This document shows positions 1-7,024 of a stretch of 15,031 nt of DNA, piece by piece (position 1 is the first letter of the stretch; each line of letters opens with the position of its first letter). The position numbers were made by a program, and so were the translations under genes. Below the pieces are notes generated by a model that saw nothing but the letters and a program-made list of their open reading frames with translations, had not been told where the DNA came from and did no database searches. Source of the DNA: an uncultured Sutterella sp. (GTDB lineage: Bacteria; Pseudomonadota; Gammaproteobacteria; Burkholderiales; Burkholderiaceae_F); NCBI GenBank assembly GCA_900764215.1, contig CAAFNI010000462.1, forward strand, positions 1 through 15,031, read 5' to 3'.

Positions 1-2
1 CC

Positions 3-1307
3 GCCGTCATGGCGGGCGGCATCTGCGGCGACGTCGTCCTCCTCGAAAAAACGCAGTCCGTGGGCGGCAACACGAGGCTCGCCGACGCCTTCAACGCGGT
101 CGACCCTTCGGCCCAGCAGCCGCTCGGCATCGAGGATTCGCCCGAACTCCACGCAAGCCAGATGATCGAGACGGGCCGCTGGTGCGCGAATCCCGCGCTC
201 GCCCAAACCGTGGCCTACGGCGCCCCGAAGACGCTCGAGTGGCTCAAGGAGATCGGCGTCAAGTTCGAGCCCGGCGTCTATCAGGTCTACGGCTCCCTCT
301 GGGCGCGCACGCACAGTCCGTCCGAGCCCGAAGGCTCGGGCTACATCCGCCCGCTCCTCTTCAAGTGCCGCGAGCTCGGCGTCTCGATCCGAACGGGCAC
401 GAAGGTGCTGCGCGTCATTCGCGACGGGCTCGAGGGCCCCGTCCTCGGAGTCGAGGCCCTCAAGCGCAACGGAGGACGGATTTTCATCCGGGCCCGCCGC
501 GGCATCGTCGCGGCGACGGGGGGCTTCGGCGCCAACGCCGAACTTGTCGGGCGCTTCGACCCGAGATTCGGGCGCCTTCTCACCACGAATCTGCCGGGCA
601 CCACGGGCGACCTGATCGCGCCGCTCGAAGACATCGGCGCGGCCGCCGTCGGCATGGAATTCTTCCAGCTCCTTCCCGGTAGCGCCGAGACCGGCCGCTA
701 CATCGGCGCCGTCTCGCCCGTCGAGCGCATGATCCTCGTCAACCGCTCGGGCGAACGCTTCATCGCCGAAGACAGCCCGAGCTCGCGCCTCTCCGAAGCC
801 GTCCTCTCGCAGCCCGGCGGCATCGCCTTCCCCATTCTCGACGCCGACGGCTGCGCCGCCATGCGCACGCTCCCGCGGGCCATGTTCGACCGCGCGCTCA
901 TGCGCGGCGACGCCTTCGAGGCGGGCTCCATCCCCGAGCTCGCCTCGCACCTTCAGATTCCCGCCGAAGCGCTTCAGGCCACGATCATGGCCTACAACCA
1001 GACCGTCGCAACCCGCCAGGATCCGCTCGGGCGCAGCGCCGGCGTTCTCGCCCACCGCATCGTCCGCCCGCCCTTTTACGGCGCCAAGGTGACCATGTGC
1101 GTCAACTGCACCCTGGGCGGCATCGCCATCACGCCGCGCGCCGAAGTGCTCGACCGGCGCGGCCGCGTGATCCCCCGGCTCTACGCCGCAGGCGAATTCA
1201 CGGGCGGCGTGCACGGCGAAAACTACATGGGCGGCAACGCCCTCTCAGACGTCTTCACGTTCGGCAGGATAGCCGGGGAAAACGCTGCGCGAGAGGCTTT
1301 TTCGTAA
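3..1307 (+). CDS. FAD-dependent fumarate reductase/flavocytochrome c-like oxidoreductase, 5'-truncated
   Basis: The reading frame is open through the left edge, so the true start and the N-terminal GxGxxG nucleotide-binding loop lie outside; the first visible Met (base 9) is internal. What remains is about 434 codons ending at TAA 1305-1307. The LLEK..VGGNT stretch near the left edge is the family's post-Rossmann FAD motif, and the C-terminus (LYAAGE.TGGVHG then GGNALSD..FGRIAGE) matches the FAD-binding end of flavocytochrome c fumarate, urocanate and related reductases. Such proteins reduce C=C bonds of carboxylates or other acceptors, usually as anaerobic terminal reductases. No haem (CxxCH) or FMN-attachment domain is visible in this part. 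Three positions that are catalytic in fumarate reductases look substituted (see findings), so the substrate is probably not fumarate. Any periplasmic or cytoplasmic location depends on the missing N-terminus. Family assignment is firm, substrate unknown. Confidence 0.85.
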   Translation, partial: AVMAGGICGDVVLLEKTQSVGGNTRLADAFNAVDPSAQQPLGIEDSPELHASQMIETGRWCANPALAQTVAYGAPKTLEWLKEIGVKFEPGVYQVYGSLWARTHSPSEPEGSGYIRPLLFKCRELGVSIRTGTKVLRVIRDGLEGPVLGVEALKRNGGRIFIRARRGIVAATGGFGANAELVGRFDPRFGRLLTTNLPGTTGDLIAPLEDIGAAAVGMEFFQLLPGSAETGRYIGAVSPVERMILVNRSGERFIAEDSPSSRLSEAVLSQPGGIAFPILDADGCAAMRTLPRAMFDRALMRGDAFEAGSIPELASHLQIPAEALQATIMAYNQTVATRQDPLGRSAGVLAHRIVRPPFYGAKVTMCVNCTLGGIAITPRAEVLDRRGRVIPRLYAAGEFTGGVHGENYMGGNALSDVFTFGRIAGENAAREAFS

Positions 1308-1341
1308 GAAACAAAATCCGTACCGCGTATGCGCTACGATA

Positions 1342-1372
1342 TTGTGCCTAGGCGGCTTGCGTTGTATATAAT
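1342..1372 (+). promoter_or_regulatory. Candidate sigma-70 promoter for dba-dsbI
   Basis: A perfect TATAAT lies at 1367-1372, preceded by TTGTGC at 1342-1347 with a 19-bp spacer, longer than the ideal 17. Transcription would start near 1380 and give a leader of about 130 nt before the small membrane-protein gene. The -10 is convincing; the -35 is weaker. Confidence 0.5.
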
Positions 1373-1461
1373 CAACGGCCTGCGCACGCCGAAAAGATTG
1401 CCATGCAGAGGTTTTTATTTAAACCACTGCCGATACATCATTTAATGCGTGCATTTGCGTC

Positions 1462-1478
1462 CCCGCCCGCCGGGCGGG
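1462..1478 (+). other. GC-rich hairpin in the dba-dsbI leader
   Basis: CCCGCCC (1462-1468) and GGGCGGG (1472-1478) form a perfect 7-bp stem with a 3-nt loop. It sits about 30 nt before the start of the small membrane-protein gene, with no T-run after it, so it is not a typical terminator. It could affect ribosome access or mRNA stability. Confidence 0.5.
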
Positions 1479-1507
1479 CTCGAAATACTCATCTTCATAG
1501 GCTGATC

Positions 1508-1675
1508 ATGGAATTCCTTGAATTTCTTATGCTCACCGCCGCCATGCTGCTTCTCATCTTCAAGCCGGAGAAGGAAAAGCTTGCCTGGGGGCTTCTCATC
1601 GTGTCCTGGGCCGTCGTCGTCCTCATGTACGTCGGTCACGTCTCCACCGCCATTTTTGGCGTGCTCAACATCTAA
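1508..1675 (+). CDS. dba: Small two-helix membrane protein, Dba-like (DsbI-associated)
   Basis: A 55-aa protein with two hydrophobic segments, about residues 2-18 and 26-52, joined by a charged FKPEKEKL turn. Both ends are probably on the same side of the inner membrane. I chose ATG 1508 because the upstream in-frame extension (from ATG 1403) encodes an Arg/His/Pro-rich stretch unlike a membrane protein and runs through the leader hairpin; an AGG at 1499-1501 gives a weak ribosome site. TAA 1673-1675 overlaps the strong AAGGAGA ribosome site of dsbI, whose ATG follows 12 bp later. In Campylobacter jejuni a comparably small protein, Dba, is encoded just before dsbI and its translation is coupled to that of dsbI. 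The layout here is the same. The name rests on position, size and topology rather than on a recognised sequence signature; it may also fall in a small DUF family found beside DsbB-like genes. Confidence 0.65.
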   Translation: MEFLEFLMLTAAMLLLIFKPEKEKLAWGLLIVSWAVVVLMYVGHVSTAIFGVLNI

Positions 1676-1687
1676 GGAGAGCCCGAC

Positions 1688-3220
1688 ATGTCTAACTATG
1701 CGCTTCCCGTGAACGACAAGGACATCTCGAAGGCCAAGACCTTCTACGACCTCATCTGCTGGGGCGGCCTGCTCATCGTTCTGCTTCCCGTCGGCATCGC
1801 CAACGTGATCCTCGGCTACTTCATGGGCGACTCTCCCTGCACGCTCTGCTGGGGCCAGCGCCAGGAAATGGCCTACATCGGCGTCGTCGCGCTCTTCATG
1901 GTGCGCTACGGCTTCAAGCCCAAGTACCTCGCCACGATGCTCGTGATGGCGGCCGTCGGCCTCTACATGAGCTTCCGCCACTACGGCAACCACGCCATGC
2001 GCGACGTGGGCCAGGGCTTCGGCCTCGACGTCTTCGGCATCCACACCCAGTTCTGGGCCGAAATCGTCTTCTGGTGCGTCGTCTTCCTCTTCGGTCTCGC
2101 CGTCTATCTCGCCCCGCGCTTTGACGCGCTCGTGGCCGAGTTCAAGGGCAAGGCCTTCCGTCCGCTCACCGCCTTCAACCGCATCGCCTTCGGCATCGTC
2201 GCGGCCATCATCGCCTCGAACTGCTTCCAGGCCCTCTGGTCGACCGGCGTCCCGCCCTTCTGGGGTCAGGGCGATCCCGTGCGCTTCTCCTTCAACCCGA
2301 AGTACGTCGTCTGGTCCGCCGACAGCTGGGAAGGCATGTGGTCCGGCATCGACTTCCTCGGCAAGCGCAACGTGAAGGATCCGGACTTCGCCTACAAGCC
2401 CAATGCCGACAAGCTCGGCATCGCCTTCAAGCATGACGCGGCCGAAGCCCCCGTCAAGCTCACCGGCGCGCTCTCCATCGCGAACATCCGCCCGATCGAA
2501 GGCGTGAACGCGAAGGTCAACACGCTCGCCAAGATCAACGGCCAGTACTTCATCGGCTCCAAGTACAGCTTCTGGGCGCTCGACGAGTCCCTCAAGCCCG
2601 CGGTCTCCGCCGCCTACGACCCGTGGTACTCCGCGAACGTGCTCGACCTCGTGGCCATCGCGCCCTACAAGGACGACGCCTTCATCCTCATGGGCTCCAA
2701 CAAGTCGCTCCTGCGCGCCCGCCTCAACCCGAACGGCGACGACGTCAAGAACTGGGGCAACTTCACGGAAGGCCGCACCCAGGTTGAACACGTCGGCGGC
2801 CTCGGCCGCGCCCGCGTCGACACCGAACGCGCCAAGTTCTCGTACATCCACGCCGCCGCCTCCGACGGCCGCTACGTCTACACCGCCACGGTGCCCGACA
2901 ACCGCAACAAGAAGACCTTCGTGATCTCGAAGGCCCTCATGTCCGACTGGATGCTCTCGGGCGAATTCGTCCCGGCCGCCGACCTCAAGGAAGGCCGCAC
3001 GCTCGGCGAACTCTACGTGACTGGCATGGTCTTTGAAAACGGCAGCCTCTTCGCCGTCTCGAAGAACTACAACGTCCTCGTCGAAATCGACGTGGCCGCC
3101 GAAAAGGTCGTCAACGCCTGGTCGATCCCGGCCGAGCTCACCGACGTCCGCGGCCTCGTGAAGACGGGCGACACGTTCGAAGTCGTCGACGCGAACCGCA
3201 TCGTCACGCTGAAAAAGTAA
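1688..3220 (+). CDS. dsbI: DsbI: DsbB-family thiol oxidoreductase with a large C-terminal periplasmic domain
   Basis: A 510-aa protein; classical DsbB is only about 170 aa. Predicted helices: about 20-45, 61-74, 78-96, 122-142 and 163-184. The first periplasmic loop carries the redox pair C51-T-L-C54 followed by WGQR58, where the Arg corresponds to the quinone-contacting Arg of E. coli DsbB. The second periplasmic loop (about 97-121) has no cysteine; the only others are C24, C130 and C179, all within predicted helices. Residues 185-510 form a soluble, cysteine-free domain with repeating short beta-type segments, consistent with the beta-propeller-like C-terminus reported for Campylobacter/Helicobacter DsbI (about 500 aa). 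It should reoxidise a periplasmic DsbA/DsbL-type partner and pass electrons to quinone. ATG 1688 follows AAGGAGA (1674-1680), which overlaps the stop of the preceding gene, suggesting coupled translation. A strong terminator follows. Confidence 0.85.
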   Translation: MSNYALPVNDKDISKAKTFYDLICWGGLLIVLLPVGIANVILGYFMGDSPCTLCWGQRQEMAYIGVVALFMVRYGFKPKYLATMLVMAAVGLYMSFRHYGNHAMRDVGQGFGLDVFGIHTQFWAEIVFWCVVFLFGLAVYLAPRFDALVAEFKGKAFRPLTAFNRIAFGIVAAIIASNCFQALWSTGVPPFWGQGDPVRFSFNPKYVVWSADSWEGMWSGIDFLGKRNVKDPDFAYKPNADKLGIAFKHDAAEAPVKLTGALSIANIRPIEGVNAKVNTLAKINGQYFIGSKYSFWALDESLKPAVSAAYDPWYSANVLDLVAIAPYKDDAFILMGSNKSLLRARLNPNGDDVKNWGNFTEGRTQVEHVGGLGRARVDTERAKFSYIHAAASDGRYVYTATVPDNRNKKTFVISKALMSDWMLSGEFVPAADLKEGRTLGELYVTGMVFENGSLFAVSKNYNVLVEIDVAAEKVVNAWSIPAELTDVRGLVKTGDTFEVVDANRIVTLKK

Positions 3221-3244
3221 TTCTCAGAGTCGAACGCACATGCG

Positions 3245-3287
3245 ATCGGGCCGGTCTCCCTCAGCGGAGGCCGGCCCGATGTCTTTT
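3245..3287 (+). terminator. Rho-independent terminator of dba-dsbI
   Basis: ATCGGGCCGG (3245-3254) pairs perfectly with CCGGCCCGAT (3271-3280), with extra pairing inside the loop (CCTC with GAGG). GTC and four T's (3284-3287) follow. It lies 25 bp after the dsbI stop and before the 3' end of the convergent ABC-transporter operon. Confidence 0.85.
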
Positions 3288-3306
3288 GCGGCCGCTGCGC
3301 AAGTCC

Positions 3307-4158
3307 TCAGGCTTCGCCCGCCGTCTCGGCGGCCTGGGCGAGGTAGCGCTGAAGGAATTCGCGCGTGCGCGCCTCCCTGGGCCTCACCAGCACGTCCTTG
3401 GGCTTTCCTAGTTCGACGACGCGGCCCTCGGCCATGAAGACCGCCCAGTCGGCGACCTCGCGGGTGAAGGGAATTTCGTGCGTCACGACGACCATCGTGA
3501 AGCCCTCGTCGGCGAGCTGCCTGATGACGTTGAGCACCTCGCCCACGAGCTGCGGGTCGAGCGCCGACGTGGGTTCGTCAAAGAGCAGCAGATCGGGCTT
3601 GATGCCCAGCGCGCGGGCGATCGACACGCGCTGCTGCTGCCCGCCCGAAAGGCGCTTCGGGTATTCGTTCGCCTTTTCGGCGAGGCCCACGCGCTCGAGG
3701 AGCTTCATGGCTCTCTCGCGCACGACGTCCGGGTCTTCGCCGTGAACGTGCACGGGCATCTCCATCACGTTTTGAAGCACCGTCATGTGCGCAAAGAGAT
3801 TGAAGCTCTGGAACACCATGCCGATGCGGCTGCGCTGGGCTGCGGTGACGGCATAGGGCGCCTCCTCGAGCCGGCCGTTTCTTTCGACGTAGCCTATCTG
3901 CACGCCGTCGACCTGAATGGAGCCCGCATCCATGCGCTCGAGATGGTTGATGCAGCGCAGGAACGTCGACTTGCCCGACCCGGACGGCCCGAGAATGGCC
4001 ACCACCTTGCCGCGGTGCACCTCAAGGTCGATTCCCTTGAGAACCTGCACGCCGTTGAAGCTTTTCTGCACGTTGCGCGCGAGCACCACGATGTCGGGAC
4101 CGTCGGTGATCGGGCTCACCGTCGTGTCGTCAGCTGCGCGCGAATGGTTTTCTGTCAT
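3307..4158 (-). CDS. ABC transporter ATP-binding protein, polar amino acid type
   Basis: A 283-aa ATPase of the GlnQ/HisP/ArtP type. Seen: Walker A GPSGSGKST (57-65), Q-loop Gln117 in VFQSFNLF, signature LSGGQ (170-174), Walker B LLLFDEPT (190-197), D-loop SALD and H-loop His227. It powers import through the permease encoded 20 bp upstream. The first 20 or so residues are an extra polar extension before the conserved core. ATG 4158 is preceded by AGGGAG (4167-4172) at 8-nt spacing; a longer upstream frame overlaps the permease gene and has no family similarity. It is the last gene of the cassette, and no clear terminator follows on this strand apart from the stem at 3245-3280. Family certain, transported substrate unknown. 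Confidence 0.93.
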   Translation of the reverse strand: MTENHSRAADDTTVSPITDGPDIVVLARNVQKSFNGVQVLKGIDLEVHRGKVVAILGPSGSGKSTFLRCINHLERMDAGSIQVDGVQIGYVERNGRLEEAPYAVTAAQRSRIGMVFQSFNLFAHMTVLQNVMEMPVHVHGEDPDVVRERAMKLLERVGLAEKANEYPKRLSGGQQQRVSIARALGIKPDLLLFDEPTSALDPQLVGEVLNVIRQLADEGFTMVVVTHEIPFTREVADWAVFMAEGRVVELGKPKDVLVRPREARTREFLQRYLAQAAETAGEA

Positions 4159-4178
4159 GATTTGATCTCCCTTGAATC

Positions 4179-5072
4179 TCAGGCCTGTTCGGGTGCGGGA
4201 GCGGCCGGCTGCGCGCCGCGTTCGCCCTTGGCGAACCGCCTTTCGATGCGGGCCTGGATGAGCGTGAGCACCGAGGTGATGACGAGGTACCAGATCACGG
4301 CCACGATCAGGAGCGGAATGATCTGGAAGTTCTGGTTGTAGATCGCCTGCACCGAATAGAGCAGATCGTCCATCGCGATGATCGACACCATGGCGGTCGC
4401 CTTGATCATGGAGATGACCTGATTGCCCGTGGGCGGCACGATGGCGCGCATGGCCTGCGGCAGAAGCACCCTGAAGAGGATCTGCCGCCTGCTCATGCCG
4501 AAGGCCTCGGCGGTCTCGCGCTGCGCGGGATCCACGGACAGGAGGCCCGCGCGGATGATTTCGGCCATGTAGGCGCCTTCGTTGAGCGAGAGGCCGACGA
4601 CGGCCGCCGTGAGCGGCGTGATGACGCTGTTGGTGTCCACCGTGAAGAGGCCGGGAATCCCGATCACGGGAAAGAGCGCCGACAGGTTGTACCAGAAGAG
4701 AAGCTGCACGAGCAGCGGCGTCGAGCGGAAGAACCACAGGTAGAGATCCGCGAGTCCCATGAAGAACCTGAGCTTCGAGAGCTTGCCGACGGCGCAGACA
4801 AGGCCCAGGATGATGCCGAGGACCATGGACGTCGCGGTGAGCGAAAGCGTGACGCCGATGCCGTGCATCACGTTCGGGTCAAAGAGATACTGTCCGACGA
4901 CGGGCCAGCCGAAATTGGGATTGACGGCGCACAGATAGAGAATGCCGAGGATGAGCACCGACAGGACGACGGTCACGGCGGCCCGGACGGGATGGCGCCT
5001 CGGCGCCGCGAATGCCACGTTTTTCGCGCGGGCTTCGAGCACCTTTTCGTTAAGGTCTGCTCTTGTATACAT
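4179..5072 (-). CDS. ABC transporter permease, polar amino acid (HisM/GlnP) type
   Basis: A 297-aa inner-membrane protein. A cytoplasmic N-terminus of about 30 residues is followed by hydrophobic segments near 31-51, 73-96, 105-130, 133-143, 150-163 and 232-260. The EAA loop that docks the ATPase spans about 164-194 (NEGAYMAEIIRAG...ETAEAFGMS) and ends in the typical LFRVLLPQAMR. FRSTPLLVQL (115-124) is typical of this subfamily. Only one permease gene is present, so a homodimer is expected, unlike the HisQ/HisM heterodimer. ATG 5072 has a GGAG ribosome site (5082-5085) at 9-nt spacing. It lies 80 bp after the C-N hydrolase gene, and that gap contains a long perfect stem. Confidence 0.92.
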   Translation of the reverse strand: MYTRADLNEKVLEARAKNVAFAAPRRHPVRAAVTVVLSVLILGILYLCAVNPNFGWPVVGQYLFDPNVMHGIGVTLSLTATSMVLGIILGLVCAVGKLSKLRFFMGLADLYLWFFRSTPLLVQLLFWYNLSALFPVIGIPGLFTVDTNSVITPLTAAVVGLSLNEGAYMAEIIRAGLLSVDPAQRETAEAFGMSRRQILFRVLLPQAMRAIVPPTGNQVISMIKATAMVSIIAMDDLLYSVQAIYNQNFQIIPLLIVAVIWYLVITSVLTLIQARIERRFAKGERGAQPAAPAPEQA

Positions 5073-5093
5073 GCGTGTTGACTCCGTTGGCCG

Positions 5094-5143
5094 GCCGCAG
5101 GCCCCGTGACGCCGCGCCAGGGACGGGGAAAAGGGCCTGCGGC
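5094..5143 (-). other. Long intercistronic stem-loop between hydrolase and permease genes
   Basis: GCCGCAGGCCC (5094-5104) pairs perfectly over 11 bp with GGGCCTGCGGC (5133-5143), leaving a 28-nt loop. No T-run follows on the minus strand, so it looks like a processing or stability element rather than a terminator, though partial attenuation is possible. Confidence 0.6.
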
Positions 5144-5152
5144 GCGATGGGT

Positions 5153-5953
5153 TTATGCGAGTTCGGGCGCGGCGAAGCGGCGGTTTTCCAAAACCGGGAG
5201 CGAAGCGCGGGCGCGGTCGACGAGATCCCGATCGATCTCGGCAAAGAGCAGTTCGTCCGTCACGCCCGCCTGCGCCGTCACGACGCCGAGCGGGTTCACG
5301 ACCTTGGAGGAGCCGATGTTGACCGGACCGCACTCGGAGACGGCGGCCACCCAGCAGGTGTTCTCAAGCGCGCGGGCCCGCACGTTGATGTCCCAGTGCA
5401 TCTCCTTGAGGGGTCCCCTGACCCAGGCGGCGGGCACTACAAGGAGATCCGCGCCGTCAAGCGCAAGCCGCCGGGCAAGCTCCGGAAAGCGCACGTCGTA
5501 GCAGGTCATGAAGCCCGCGGTGAAGGGGCCGATCCGGACGAGTCCCGGCACTTCGCCGCCCGGCATCACGTTGTCGCTCTCCTTCGCATTGAAGGCGTCG
5601 TAGAGATGGAGCTTCGTGTAGACGAGCTCAAGCCGCCCGCCGCGCGCGACGATCAGGTCGTTGTGCACGCGCTCTTCACCCGGCACCTTGACGTGCACCG
5701 TGCACGCGACGGCGATGCCGCGGCCTTCGGTGGCCTTGAGAAGCCCCGTCACGAAGGGCCCGTCGAGGGATTCGGCATGATCCTTCGGCCAGCCGGCGAC
5801 GCCGGGCTTGCGGGCGATGATGCCTTCGGGCAGCACGAGCAGGCTCGCGCCGGCCTCGTCTGCGCGCGCAATCAGATCCTTGACGACGGCGAGATTCTCT
5901 TCGCCCGCTTCCTTCACGAAGAACTGGGCGAGTGCGATTTTGATGCGGCTCAC
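5153..5953 (-). CDS. Carbon-nitrogen hydrolase (nitrilase superfamily), YbeM/NIT1-like amidase
   Basis: A 266-aa cytoplasmic enzyme with the nitrilase-superfamily triad: Glu43 in LPEG, Lys114 in YTKLHLYD and Cys151 in MTCYDVRFPE. The PAAWVRGPLKE stretch and the C-terminal LPVLENRRFAAPEL closely resemble E. coli YbeM, a deaminated-glutathione amidase, so hydrolysis of a small omega-amide to acid plus ammonia is likely. The exact substrate may differ here, because the gene sits inside a transporter operon rather than alone. The start is GTG (5953-5951), overlapping the TGA of the preceding gene by four bases (GTGA), with a GAGGAG ribosome site (5962-5967) inside that gene; this implies coupled translation and a shared pathway. 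No signal peptide is visible. Confidence 0.88.
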   Translation of the reverse strand: MSRIKIALAQFFVKEAGEENLAVVKDLIARADEAGASLLVLPEGIIARKPGVAGWPKDHAESLDGPFVTGLLKATEGRGIAVACTVHVKVPGEERVHNDLIVARGGRLELVYTKLHLYDAFNAKESDNVMPGGEVPGLVRIGPFTAGFMTCYDVRFPELARRLALDGADLLVVPAAWVRGPLKEMHWDINVRARALENTCWVAAVSECGPVNIGSSKVVNPLGVVTAQAGVTDELLFAEIDRDLVDRARASLPVLENRRFAAPELA

Positions 5954-6918
5954 AGGCGGAACTCCTCGGGGAAAAGCTTTTCGGCGGTGTTGAGATGGTC
6001 GGTGAGGCCCTGCTCGAAGGCTTCGCGGCAGAAGTCGTCGACCATCCTCTTGTTGGCTTCGAAGCCGTAGGCGTCATAGTCTTCGCCGAGCAGGGCGCCT
6101 TCGTCGATCAGATCCTTGATGATCCACGGCGTGGTGTCGGCATAGCGGCGGCGCTTCTCGCGCCAGAGCCTGCGGGAGGCGTCGAGCGCTTCGCAGAGCG
6201 CCTTGACCGCTCCGGGGCATGCGCGCACGAAGCTCTCCTTCATCGCAAGGATGTGAATGCCGGGCACGTAGCCCGTCTCCCGGAAGTAGGCGACTTCGTG
6301 CGCCTTGAAGTCCTCGACCACGGGCCGAAGGCCGAGCACGCCCGGCGTGAAGTAGCCCTTGGGCATGAAGGCCTGGAACATGGCGTCGATTTCCCCGTCG
6401 CGGAGCATCTCGACGAGCGGCTTCTCATCGGGCTCGTGCGTGATGTTCGAGCCGTTCCAGAACTGCCGGCCGCGGTCGGGCTCGACGGCGTCCCCGCGGG
6501 TGCAGCGGGTCAGCACCCAGTTGATCTTGTCGCAGTCGACGCCCTCGCGGCGCAGGAGCGCACGCGTCCACGTGTTGCCCGAATCCTGCCAGCCCGAGAG
6601 GCCGATGGTCTTGCCTTCCAGATCCTTGAGGGACTTGAGCGGCGAGTCCTTCACCGTCACGATGTTGCGCGTGCGAAACCCGCGCATGATGAAGAAGGGC
6701 ACCGCCACGATGCCGTCCGCCTTTCCCTGGTCGACGCGCAGGTTGTAGCGCGAGAGGCTCATTTCGGCGGCGTCGGCCTGCGGATCCTCCGCCACGTTGT
6801 CGATGAGCTGCTTGACGCGGACGGTCTTGATGTCGAGGGCCTCCGAGACGACGTCGCCCAACAGGAGCGGCGTCCAGAAGTCCCAGTCCCGGACCTTGAG
6901 CGTGAGAGGTGTTTTCAT
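5950..6918 (-). CDS. 4,5-dihydroxyphthalate decarboxylase-like protein (periplasmic-binding fold, no signal peptide)
   Basis: A 322-aa protein. It resembles the 4,5-dihydroxyphthalate decarboxylase family, whose members have a solute-binding-protein fold: the RDWDFW start, ADAAEMSLSRY (about 48-58), VAVPFFIMRGFR (71-82), LKDLEGKTIGLSGWQ (97-111), GEIDAMFQAFMP in the middle, and the YFRETGYVPGIHILAM and YGFEANKR stretches. There is no hydrophobic N-terminal segment, so it should be cytoplasmic and could be an enzyme rather than a transporter receptor. Known members decarboxylate aromatic dicarboxylates, but many relatives are uncharacterised. ATG 6918 has an AAAGGAA ribosome site at about 8 nt. 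Its stop overlaps the GTG start of the C-N hydrolase. The fold assignment is good; catalytic function is inferred. Confidence 0.75.
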   Translation of the reverse strand: MKTPLTLKVRDWDFWTPLLLGDVVSEALDIKTVRVKQLIDNVAEDPQADAAEMSLSRYNLRVDQGKADGIVAVPFFIMRGFRTRNIVTVKDSPLKSLKDLEGKTIGLSGWQDSGNTWTRALLRREGVDCDKINWVLTRCTRGDAVEPDRGRQFWNGSNITHEPDEKPLVEMLRDGEIDAMFQAFMPKGYFTPGVLGLRPVVEDFKAHEVAYFRETGYVPGIHILAMKESFVRACPGAVKALCEALDASRRLWREKRRRYADTTPWIIKDLIDEGALLGEDYDAYGFEANKRMVDDFCREAFEQGLTDHLNTAEKLFPEEFRL

Positions 6919-6991
6919 GATTGGAGTTCCTTTTCTTGTGCGTTGAATTGGTGCGGCGCCCGCAAGCGGTGCGTTCGGGCGATTCGAAATG

Positions 6992-7010
6992 GTGCGCCCC
7001 TTCGGCGCAC
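6992..7010 (-). other. Intercistronic hairpin after the second binding-protein gene
   Basis: GTGCGCC (6992-6998) and GGCGCAC (7004-7010) form a perfect 7-bp stem with a 5-nt loop, 15 bp beyond the stop of the binding-protein gene. No T-run follows on the minus strand. Such a stem can protect the 3' end of an abundant binding-protein mRNA segment or reduce readthrough. Confidence 0.5.
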
Positions 7011-7024
7011 GCCCTCCCGAAGCG

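Noticed and set aside
1403..1507. Upstream in-frame start extending the small Dba-like protein to 90 aa
   Set aside because: The extension is Arg/His/Pro-rich and crosses the leader hairpin; the protein from 1508 is a compact two-helix membrane protein.
1442..2851. Long open frame on the minus strand opposite dsbI (469 codons)
   Set aside because: Its composition is low-complexity Glu/Asp/Gly/His/Val, as expected for the complement of a GC-rich gene, with no family motif, and it is antisense to a clear DsbI.
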